Source: Crenotrichaceae bacterium (GTDB taxonomy: Bacteria; Pseudomonadota; Gammaproteobacteria; Methylococcales; DRLZ01). From it: a DNA stretch of 18,970 nucleotides. The notes under the pieces are model-generated. The model was not told the DNA's origin and ran no database searches. It worked only from the letters and a program-made list of their open reading frames with translations. This document shows, piece by piece, positions 1 to 6,892 of the stretch. The stretch's first letter is position 1; the number at the start of each line of letters is the position of its first letter. Location of the stretch: assembly GCA_011322755.1 (NCBI GenBank), contig DRLZ01000288.1:1-18970 (forward strand). The letters are read 5' to 3'. The position numbers were made by a program, and so were the translations under genes.

Positions 1-331
1 GATAAAGAGTAGAGGTTTCCGTAATTCTGTGATTTGAAGCAAATAATGTACCCTGGCTGAACGCTAGAAATGATGATCTTTGTCACATTTTTTGAATTTG
101 TATGCGTTTTAATACGGGGGTTCAATCTATAAATTACATTAACTAGTAATATTAACATTATGATATTTATAATTTAATAAGAAACTTGTGGGTTTTTTTG
201 TACTCAAAGAATAAACTGAATCTTTTACAACGTTGATACGAATCTTCTATAATTTAGCCTGATAACAACAGAATAAAGCCGAAACTTGGGATGCTAATTC
301 CGAAGATTTCCCCGGTATCAGGAATAAAAGA
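1..331. other. AT-rich intergenic/leader region
   Basis: No convincing gene on either strand. The stretch 125-200 is very AT-rich, as expected upstream of a promoter. The only element I can support is the sigma70-like promoter at 224-253 serving the hydrolase gene at 332. The gene that ends or starts to the left of the window is not visible. Confidence 0.6.
224..253 (+). promoter_or_regulatory. sigma70-like promoter of the cell wall hydrolase gene
   Basis: TTTACA at 224-229 and a perfect TATAAT at 248-253 are separated by 18 bp. Transcription would start near 260, giving a leader of about 70 nt. A CAGGA Shine-Dalgarno at 319-323 stands 8 nt before the ATG at 332. This rests on sequence match only. 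Confidence 0.5.
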
Positions 332-1132
332 ATGACATTGCATCTTAAGAAACAGCTATTGTGTTTACTGCCTGGATTAGTCCTGCTGCTAATCATTGGC
401 GTGGTAGCTCACTTCAAAGGTTTTGTCCAAATTCCCGAGTTAAATCCAGTCAGCAATTCAGATCAGGCGAATCAATTATTATTTGAGGAAGAAGAGGTCT
501 TTCTTGAGGCGCTTTCTACTCAGGAGCCAACTGTTCTACCATCAACTGTTACTGAATCCAGACAGAAAGTACAACAGCCGGCGACCAACCATCGACAAAT
601 CGTACGCGATAATTTCAAATCGTATGTCGAGAAACTCTCGCATAAGTATCAAATCCTTACTTACTATGTTGCCGATCAGGCTGAGGGATACAAAACCAGC
701 ACCTACAACCGCTTGTCCGAGCTGCAATGCATGGCATTAAATCTATACTTTGAGGCGAGAGGGGAATCCAGAGCTGGACAGCAAGCTGTTGCTCATGTCG
801 TGCTCAATCGCGCCAATCATGCAGGGTTTCCAAAAACTGTCTGTGGTGTTGTCAAGCAAGGCGGTGAACAAAAACGTTACCATTGCCAGTTTACCTGGTG
901 GTGTGATGGTTTAAGTGATAATCCGCGCAACAAGCGCTCGTGGCGACAAAGCGTAATACTGGCCGCAGAAGTATTACACAATAAAACCGCTGATCCAACA
1001 CATGGTGCGCTTTGGTATCATGCGGATTATGTTCAGCCGTACTGGCGGCGATCAATGGAGAAAGGTCCAAAGATCGGCAAGCACATTTTCTACTCGAGCA
1101 AGAAACGCAGTTCCCGTTCTCGCGCTTCCTGA
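332..1132 (+). CDS. membrane-anchored cell wall hydrolase, SleB (Hydrolase_2) family
   Basis: The 266-residue protein starts with a short basic stretch and a hydrophobic segment (about residues 8-26), so it is probably anchored in the inner membrane facing the periplasm. A low-complexity, acidic linker follows to about residue 125. The C-terminal domain (about 132-255) has the SleB/CwlJ hallmarks: ALNLYFEARGES with the presumed catalytic Glu141, AVAHVVLNR, a QFTWWCDG block, and a GALWYHADYVQPYW block near the end. Family members are lytic transglycosylases or amidase-like enzymes that cleave peptidoglycan; in non-sporulating Proteobacteria the role is wall remodelling. The tail is very basic (KKRSSRSR). 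The gene stands alone with its own promoter and converges on purB 26 bp away. The family call is firm; the exact bond cleaved is not known. Confidence 0.85.
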   Translation: MTLHLKKQLLCLLPGLVLLLIIGVVAHFKGFVQIPELNPVSNSDQANQLLFEEEEVFLEALSTQEPTVLPSTVTESRQKVQQPATNHRQIVRDNFKSYVEKLSHKYQILTYYVADQAEGYKTSTYNRLSELQCMALNLYFEARGESRAGQQAVAHVVLNRANHAGFPKTVCGVVKQGGEQKRYHCQFTWWCDGLSDNPRNKRSWRQSVILAAEVLHNKTADPTHGALWYHADYVQPYWRRSMEKGPKIGKHIFYSSKKRSSRSRAS

Positions 1133-1158
1133 TTGGATTCAGGGAATCATCTGATACA

Positions 1159-2550
1159 TCATTTCTCTGTAACAACTTCAAGGCATTGCTTGTCAGTCAG
1201 TTGTTCTGCATAGCCGGTGTAATTATCCGGAGTTAATTCTAGCAACGACTGTTTGGCATGTTCCGGAATGTCCAGTCTGTCAATAAATGCTCTTAATTCG
1301 TTCGCTCCAATTCGATGTCCACGGGTAAGCTCTTTTAATCGCTCATAGGGTTTTTCAATCCCGTATCTTCGCATCACAGTCTGGACAGGCTCTGCCAGAA
1401 CTTCCCAGTTGGAATCCAGATCAGCTTGCATGGTTTGATGATTGATTTCCAGTTTGCCGATGCCTTTGAGTGTCGATTGCATGGCGATGAGATAATGCGC
1501 CATTGCGACGCCGACATTGCGCAGTGCGGTAGAATCACTCAGATCGCGCTGCCAGCGGGACACGGGAAGTTTTTCTGCTAGGTGCGCCAGCAGCGCATTG
1601 GCAATACCGATATTTCCTTCAGAATTTTCAAAATCGATTGGATTGATCTTGTGCGGCATTGTTGATGAACCAATTTCTCCGCTGACCGGTTTCTGTTTAA
1701 AATAACCAAGCGAGATGTAACCCCAGATATCCCGGTTGAAATCCAGTACGATGTTGTCCCAGCGAATCAGGGCATGAAACAATTCTGCCATACAATCATG
1801 TGGTTCAATCTGGGTTGTATAGGGATTCCAGGACAAACCTAACGATTCAACAAAGTGCCTGGAAAATGCAGGCCAGTCAATTTCTGGATACGCCACAGAA
1901 TGGGCATTGTAATTTCCCACCGCGCCATTGATTTTACCTGTCAGCATCACTTCGCTGAGCTGTTTGTACTGTCTGCACAAGCGAGCGGCAACATTCGCCA
2001 GCTCTTTACCCATGGTGGTAGGTGACGCGGGTTGACCATGTGTTCTTGCCAGCATGGGCTGATTCTTTAACTGGTTAGCAAGTTGATTCAGCGCATCAAT
2101 CAAATTTTTGGCAAAAGGCAGCAACACTTTTGATCGGCAATCCTTTAGTATCAGTGCGTGACAAAGATTGTTAATATCCTCGGATGTACACGCAAAGTGA
2201 ATAAATTCTTCAACGCTGGCAAGTTCTGAATTAGCAACGATATTTTCCTTAATAAAATACTCAACTGCTTTGACATCATGGTTTGTGGTGGCTTCAATCT
2301 GTTTTACCCGGTCTGCATCCGCTTCAGAAAAATTGTTAGCCAGGGCATCGAGTTGAGCCACCGTTTCTTTGGAAAATGGGGGAACTTCTGTTATTGCGCT
2401 TTCGCCTGCTAACGCTTTCAGCCATTCTATTTCAATATAGACACGATAACGAATCAGCCCGTATTCACTGAATATTGGTCGCAACAGATCAATTTTGTTG
2501 GCATAGCGGCCATCGATTGGCGAAACAGCGGTAAGTGGGGACAGAGTCAT
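1159..2550 (-). CDS. purB: adenylosuccinate lyase
   Basis: Cytosolic, tetrameric fumarase/aspartase-superfamily enzyme of purine synthesis. It splits SAICAR to AICAR and adenylosuccinate to AMP, releasing fumarate. Its 463 residues are close to the E. coli enzyme (456). The catalytic acid region RTHGQPASPTTMG puts His171 at the family position. The superfamily signature GSSTMPHKINPIDFEN (about 294-309) carries the mobile-loop catalytic serines Ser295/Ser296. TSEDINN (about 122-128) is the first conserved region. The ATG at 2550 is preceded by AGGTTCCC. It is the last gene of the leftward nudJ-mnmA-purB group, 80 bp after mnmA. The interval where hflD normally sits is empty. Confidence 0.97.
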   Translation of the reverse strand: MTLSPLTAVSPIDGRYANKIDLLRPIFSEYGLIRYRVYIEIEWLKALAGESAITEVPPFSKETVAQLDALANNFSEADADRVKQIEATTNHDVKAVEYFIKENIVANSELASVEEFIHFACTSEDINNLCHALILKDCRSKVLLPFAKNLIDALNQLANQLKNQPMLARTHGQPASPTTMGKELANVAARLCRQYKQLSEVMLTGKINGAVGNYNAHSVAYPEIDWPAFSRHFVESLGLSWNPYTTQIEPHDCMAELFHALIRWDNIVLDFNRDIWGYISLGYFKQKPVSGEIGSSTMPHKINPIDFENSEGNIGIANALLAHLAEKLPVSRWQRDLSDSTALRNVGVAMAHYLIAMQSTLKGIGKLEINHQTMQADLDSNWEVLAEPVQTVMRRYGIEKPYERLKELTRGHRIGANELRAFIDRLDIPEHAKQSLLELTPDNYTGYAEQLTDKQCLEVVTEK

Positions 2551-2630
2551 ACAGGGAACCTCATTAATGACGGTGAATCACAGTGATTCGGTTAAGTAGG
2601 GGTATACAATACTGATCAGCGGCTTGAAAA

Positions 2631-3719
2631 TCAGCCGACTGATTGTATCACGCCACCGCCAATACATTCGTCTGCAATATAAAATACAATCGACTGGCCG
2701 GGTGTCAGTGCGCGTTGTGGTTGCTCAAATGAAACACGGCAGCTGGATTGATCGTCGGATAATATGACAGTACAGGGTTGATCTGATTGACGGTAACGAC
2801 TTTTTGCATGACAGCTGAATTGTTGTGGTTGAGGTTTTCCGCTCAGCCAGGTTAACTGGTTGGCTGTGAGCTGTTGCGAAAACAGTAACGGATGATCATG
2901 CCCCTGGGCAACCACTAATCGGTTATTTTCCATATCTTTTTTAACCACGTACCAGGGTTGTTCATTGTCAATCCCTCGCACTCCACCAATCCCCAGACCC
3001 TGACGTTGTCCAAGTGTGTAATACATGAGACCCTGGTGTTCACCAAGCAGCTGATCATCAGTGCTGCGAATTTCACCGGGTTGTGCTGGCAGGAAGCGTT
3101 GCAGGAAAGGGCGAAAGTTGCGTTCGCCGATAAAACAAATCCCTGTGCTGTCTTTTTTTGCATGGTTTTCAAAGCCAGCGCTTACAGCAATCTGCCGAAC
3201 TGCCGGCTTTAGCATATCGCCGAGTGGAAACAGACAGCGGGAAAGTGCTTTTTGGTTCAATCGATACAAAAAATAGGTTTGGTCTTTACTCTGATCATGT
3301 GCTTTTAATAAAGCATAATAGCCATTTCGTTGTTCGACACGTGCGTAATGACCAGTCGCAATCGAGTCAGCGCCGTTTTCCAGTGCATAGTCAAGAAATG
3401 CCTTGAATTTGATGTGTTGATTGCAGAGGATGTCGGGGTTTGGGGTGCGTCCTGCTGCGCTTTCGCCCAAGAAGTTTTCAAACACGTTTTCCCAGTATTC
3501 ATGGGCAAAGTTGACCGTTTTAAGTGGAATATCCAAAGCATCACACACTTGCTGGGCATCAGCCAGGTCGGCGACTGCTGTACATGCATCCGTCCCATCA
3601 TCTTCCTCCCAGTTTTTCATGAACAAGGCGCTGACGTCATAACCCTGTTTAATCAGTAAATGTGCTGCCACCGAGGAATCAACCCCGCCAGACATACCAA
3701 CGGTAATTTTTTGTTTCAT
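2631..3719 (-). CDS. mnmA: tRNA-specific 2-thiouridylase MnmA
   Basis: ATP-dependent enzyme that thiolates U34 of tRNA-Lys, -Glu and -Gln in the cytosol, taking sulfur from the TusE relay; this supports wobble decoding. The 362-residue protein has the PP-loop SGGVDSS at 10-16, the catalytic Cys99 in NPDILCNQHIKF, and the second catalytic Cys195 in STGICFIGER. The GHYARV block (123-128) and C-terminal barrel-like region are also present, so it is full length with both cysteines. It starts 26 bp after the nudJ stop and is probably co-transcribed with it. The Shine-Dalgarno is weak, which suggests coupling to upstream translation. Confidence 0.97.
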   Translation of the reverse strand: MKQKITVGMSGGVDSSVAAHLLIKQGYDVSALFMKNWEEDDGTDACTAVADLADAQQVCDALDIPLKTVNFAHEYWENVFENFLGESAAGRTPNPDILCNQHIKFKAFLDYALENGADSIATGHYARVEQRNGYYALLKAHDQSKDQTYFLYRLNQKALSRCLFPLGDMLKPAVRQIAVSAGFENHAKKDSTGICFIGERNFRPFLQRFLPAQPGEIRSTDDQLLGEHQGLMYYTLGQRQGLGIGGVRGIDNEQPWYVVKKDMENNRLVVAQGHDHPLLFSQQLTANQLTWLSGKPQPQQFSCHAKSRYRQSDQPCTVILSDDQSSCRVSFEQPQRALTPGQSIVFYIADECIGGGVIQSVG

Positions 3720-3745
3720 TAAGCCAGGTCTACTAAGCTATGAGT

Positions 3746-4195
3746 TTATGAAGGAACCGATCTGAGGATATTGAGTGGAAACTGCTTGCCTTGCAGGTAC
3801 TCATCGATACAAGTCAACACCATGGGGCTACGCAGAGCACGATGTGAATCCAGAAGTTGTTGTCTGCTCAGCCAGACGACTTCGTCAATGTCGGCATCAA
3901 TTTCAGCATGTTGATTGATTGTCCTGGTTTCACAACAAAATGTGACTCTGAGAAAGGTCAGGTTTTCCCGAGGGTGTTCCCATAAATAAATACCAACAAT
4001 CGATTGTGGTTCAACAATCCAGCCTGTTTCTTCAAGGGTTTCTCTTTGTACCGCCTCAATCAGGCTTTCGCCTTGTTCAAGATGTCCTGCTGGTTGATTG
4101 ATAACCTGTTGACCAAGTATGGTCTCTTTCACACATAAAAAATGCTGATCCTGCTCTACAATTGCCGCAACAGTTACTCTGGGAGTCCATAGCAT
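3746..4195 (-). CDS. nudJ: NUDIX hydrolase, NudJ type (HMP-PP/NTP phosphatase)
   Basis: 149 residues, close to E. coli NudJ (153). The full Nudix box G-x5-E-x7-REUxEExGU is present from GHLEQGESLIEAV to RETLEETGW (about residues 37-59), preceded by the family-typical NQPAGHLE. The N-terminus (PRVTVAAIVEQD) and the C-terminal LRSPMVL...YLQGKQFPL block match NudJ rather than other Nudix families. NudJ removes phosphate from nucleoside di- and triphosphates and from the thiamine intermediate HMP-PP. The position immediately before mnmA is the conserved gammaproteobacterial arrangement and supports the symbol. Confidence 0.88.
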   Translation of the reverse strand: MLWTPRVTVAAIVEQDQHFLCVKETILGQQVINQPAGHLEQGESLIEAVQRETLEETGWIVEPQSIVGIYLWEHPRENLTFLRVTFCCETRTINQHAEIDADIDEVVWLSRQQLLDSHRALRSPMVLTCIDEYLQGKQFPLNILRSVPS

Positions 4196-4282
4196 CTGTT
4201 AAACACCCAGCAACCTGTTAAAGATGTTTGCGTGCAAGACGGCTTTCGAGGTCAGTGCAAAGCGGATCAGCATGATGATGTC

Positions 4283-5161
4283 TTACTGGCAAGCGAACGG
4301 GTTGGTATTTCGATGTGCTTCCAGATCGCCAACATATTCGTTGATTGAATGCGATTCAACAAGGGCAGAATCAAGCACATTCTTGGCTGTGTTCAACAAG
4401 CCTTTTGGTTCTTCAGTGCTTAAACTTCCATCCTTATTAAGAAATAACAACAAGCCGACATGTTTTAAACTGTTATTCGGTTTCAGCCGTGGAACAACAT
4501 CTTTGTAGTTAACAAAACGGAAAGTTTTTTCCAGCAGCTTAGCATTAAAACATTGTCTGAATCCCTGGTTTCCAACAGGTGGTTGACCAAAGGTATAGAG
4601 CCCGTCAATCCGGATCGCATTGTTGTCCGTGGTGAGATAAGCCATTAACGTTGCCAGTGCGCCACCCAAAGAATGACCTGTGATATAGAATTGACGACCT
4701 GATTGTTGTAACTCAGTAATTCGTGCGTATAACTTTCCGTCTTTGGTGACAGAGTTGATAGCATCATTGAAACCTTGATGTACTCTTACTTTTTGATCAC
4801 AGGCAGGACCATTTTTTATCTCGTTTTCCCATAATTGTGCATTGCCCAGCCAGTCTTTAAAATCCTCGGTTCCACGAAAAGCGACGATGACCATATCATT
4901 GTTGTAAGCCAGTAGCCCTTGTGTCCCAGTGTTGGAGTCTTTGATACTAATTGGATCCAGGGTTAAGCCTAAAGTGGATAAAGTTTCGCCGAGTTTAGCC
5001 TTGTCTGATTCATAACTGGCAGCAGAAACCTGAGCCATTAAGAAAGCAATAGACGGCTTATACGTCGGACAGTTTTTGGTTTTGGAAGAAGATGACATGC
5101 CAAAACAGCCAGCAAGTAGCAGGCAGGTAATGATACTGATTGCTAATCCAGATTTATTCAT
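4283..5161 (-). CDS. class 3 (alpha/beta hydrolase) lipase, lipoprotein
   Basis: The reading frame is open further upstream, but the ATG at 5161 is chosen. It has AAGGAA about 7 nt upstream and starts a clean lipoprotein signal peptide, MNKSGLAISIITCLLLAGC, with lipidated Cys19. This gives 292 residues. Fold and catalysis are class 3 lipase. AFRGT (about 94-98) is the oxyanion strand. The nucleophile elbow ITGHSLGGALATL places Ser164; Asp221 sits in NYKDVVPRL and His271 in ESHSINEY, a complete Ser-Asp-His triad. The enzyme would be attached to the membrane, facing periplasm or surface, and hydrolyse acylglycerols or related esters; the substrate is unknown. It stands alone, divergent from bcp. 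Confidence 0.9.
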   Translation of the reverse strand: MNKSGLAISIITCLLLAGCFGMSSSSKTKNCPTYKPSIAFLMAQVSAASYESDKAKLGETLSTLGLTLDPISIKDSNTGTQGLLAYNNDMVIVAFRGTEDFKDWLGNAQLWENEIKNGPACDQKVRVHQGFNDAINSVTKDGKLYARITELQQSGRQFYITGHSLGGALATLMAYLTTDNNAIRIDGLYTFGQPPVGNQGFRQCFNAKLLEKTFRFVNYKDVVPRLKPNNSLKHVGLLLFLNKDGSLSTEEPKGLLNTAKNVLDSALVESHSINEYVGDLEAHRNTNPFACQ

Positions 5162-5548
5162 GATTGATTCCTTCACTAAGGTTAACGAATATGTTGTATC
5201 ACCAGGTGCTTGACTGAAAAACATGCCGGAGCATCTAATTTGAGCATGCACACGGTTTATCTCTTTGTGACAATTGCCGAATTTTTGTTAAATTGTATCT
5301 GCAGACCTGCTGGTAGAGTCAGGCGTGTTACTTTTGGGAAATACACTTGACAGATGACGCCATTATACTTGGAATAATATGAATGTGTTCCAGTATCTTG
5401 AGCTTGTATTCAGGTACCGATTTTATGATGGACTTACGGTGTTGTTTGAAGTCTGCGAGCCTGAATGTTACAACATCTGCAATGCATTTGGTAACTGGCG
5501 GTCATAAGCCTGTATGATTGCAGTTTTAGTTATTTGTCAGGAGGAATT
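5162..5548. other. divergent intergenic region, lipase / bcp
   Basis: 387 bp between two divergent genes with no supportable gene of its own. On the minus strand a perfect TATAAT (plus-strand 5362-5367) could serve the lipase, but its -35 partner is poor. On the plus strand, TTGACA at 5347-5352 lacks a -10 at proper distance. A TATGAT at 5513-5518 with TTGGTA at 5488-5493 (19-bp spacer) is a weak candidate for bcp. None is convincing enough to list separately. Confidence 0.4.
5539..5544 (+). promoter_or_regulatory. ribosome binding site deciding the bcp start
   Basis: AGGAGG lies 4 nt before the ATG at 5549. An in-frame TTG at 5534 lies upstream of this Shine-Dalgarno and would place it inside the coding region, so the ATG is preferred. 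Confidence 0.75.
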
Positions 5549-6010
5549 ATGTTAGATAGCAATCAACCTGCACCTGAATTCAGCGCGCCAGACCAACATG
5601 GTAAAACGATTAGCCTGACTGAGTATGCAGGAAAAAATGTCGTTTTGTATTTTTATCCAAAAGATGACACGCCTGGTTGTACCATCGAGGCAAATGACTT
5701 TACCAAACTCTCGGATCAGTTTTCTGAGCTTGATACTGTGATTATTGGTGTGAGTAAAGATTCATCTGAAAGTCATGCCCGGTTTATCGATAAATATAAT
5801 CTGCAACTCGTGTTGCTGGCCGATACCGATGGAGCGATTTGTGAGCGTTATGGTGTCTGGCAGGAAAAACAGAAAGATGGCGTAACAGCCATGGGAATGG
5901 TGAGGTCAACATTCATTATTGATAAGCAAGGTCAACTTGTTGATGTGAATTACGCTGTTTCGCCACAAGGTCATGCACAGGAAATCCTCGAGAAAGTCAG
6001 GAATCTATGA
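5549..6010 (+). CDS. bcp: thioredoxin-dependent thiol peroxidase, Bcp/PrxQ family
   Basis: 153-residue cytosolic peroxiredoxin reducing hydrogen peroxide and organic peroxides. The active site reads FYPKDDTPGCTIEANDF: the peroxidatic Cys is Cys44, with the conserved Thr41 and Pro42 in place. The distal catalytic Arg119 of VRSTFIID is also present. Odd point: E. coli Bcp has its resolving cysteine five residues after the peroxidatic one, and here that position is Asn49. The helix-3 position used by other PrxQ proteins (FIDKY, about 79-83) has no Cys either. The only other cysteine is Cys98 (GAICERYGVW), a common position in this family. It may therefore work in a 1-Cys or non-canonical 2-Cys manner. 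It lies 68 bp before rpiA, same strand. Confidence 0.93.
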   Translation: MLDSNQPAPEFSAPDQHGKTISLTEYAGKNVVLYFYPKDDTPGCTIEANDFTKLSDQFSELDTVIIGVSKDSSESHARFIDKYNLQLVLLADTDGAICERYGVWQEKQKDGVTAMGMVRSTFIIDKQGQLVDVNYAVSPQGHAQEILEKVRNL

Positions 6011-6033
6011 TTAGAAAATGAATGAATAAAGGT

Positions 6034-6051
6034 TCATCAGTACACTGATGA
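6034..6051. repeat. 18-bp near-perfect palindrome between bcp and rpiA
   Basis: TCATCAGT and ACTGATGA flank a central AC (8+2+8). As RNA it folds into a 7-bp hairpin with a TACA loop. No U-run follows, so it is not a standard intrinsic terminator. It could be an operator or an mRNA hairpin ahead of rpiA, whose GAGGA Shine-Dalgarno follows at about 6068. Confidence 0.45.
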
Positions 6052-6078
6052 CGGGATTACTGCAGATGAGGACGCACT

Positions 6079-6759
6079 ATGAATGACAAGCAACGCGTAG
6101 CCATAGAGGCTGCAAAACAAGTTGAAAGCGGGATGCTGGTTGGCTTAGGTACCGGATCAACTGCGAATTATTTTATTGAAGAACTGGCGCGCCGTGCGCA
6201 AGAGGACAATCTGCAGCTAACAACGGTGTCAAGCTCAGTTGTTAGCGCAGTCAAGGCAGCTGAAGTCGGATTGCCGCTGATTTCAATTGAGCAAGTTTCA
6301 AAGCTGGATTTGTATGTTGACGGTGCTGATGAAGTGACGCCTGACTTAACGGTGTTAAAAGGTCAGGGTGCAGATCTGGTTCGTGAAAAACTGCTTGCCA
6401 AAGCTTGTCATCAATTTATTGTGCTTGTTGACCAGTCAAAACGTGTTCATCATATTGGGGAACGATTTCCGGTTCCTGTGGAGGTTTTGCCGTTTGCCTG
6501 GAAAATGGTTCAACAAAGTCTGGAAGAGCTGGGCGGGCGTGGTTGTTTACGTCAAAATGCCAATCAAGATGGATTTGCTGTTTCATCCCATGGCAGCCTG
6601 ATTCTGGATGTCGAATTTGATGCTGACAGGCATGTTGATGCACTTAACAATGTGTTAAACGCAACACCGGGTATTGTCGAGCATGGAATTTTTTCAGGAC
6701 TAGCGAGTGTGGTTTATGTTGGCGTCGATGGCAAAGTAGAAGAGCATTTGCCGTCTTAG
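6079..6759 (+). CDS. rpiA: ribose-5-phosphate isomerase A
   Basis: Interconverts ribose 5-phosphate and ribulose 5-phosphate in the non-oxidative pentose phosphate pathway. 226 residues, slightly longer than E. coli RpiA (219). The phosphate loop GLGTGSTA (22-29) is intact. Catalytic and binding residues fall at the E. coli numbers: Asp81 and Asp84 in DGADE, Glu103 in VREK, Lys121 in DQSKRV. One deviation is KGQGAD (about 94-99) where the family usually has KGGGA. A GAGGA Shine-Dalgarno precedes the ATG. It follows bcp by 68 bp and may share its transcript. Confidence 0.96.
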   Translation: MNDKQRVAIEAAKQVESGMLVGLGTGSTANYFIEELARRAQEDNLQLTTVSSSVVSAVKAAEVGLPLISIEQVSKLDLYVDGADEVTPDLTVLKGQGADLVREKLLAKACHQFIVLVDQSKRVHHIGERFPVPVEVLPFAWKMVQQSLEELGGRGCLRQNANQDGFAVSSHGSLILDVEFDADRHVDALNNVLNATPGIVEHGIFSGLASVVYVGVDGKVEEHLPS

Positions 6760-6892
6760 AGCAGTCTTTTATTTGATGACATGCCTTGTTCTCGTTAATG
6801 TCTTGAGTCGTGATGAAGTTAGCCCGCATGGGTTATGATTTTCACAAATCCCATCGAGTGTTTATTCTGTATTGCAGCAAACCAGATCGTGT

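Noticed and set aside
5162..5251. Upstream extension of the lipase (30 residues, start MHAQ)
   Set aside because: It would bury the lipoprotein signal peptide; the ATG at 5161 has a good ribosome site and an intact lipobox.
6760..6892. Terminator after rpiA
   Set aside because: Only a 5-bp ATGGG/CCCAT pairing with a long loop and no T-run; not supportable.
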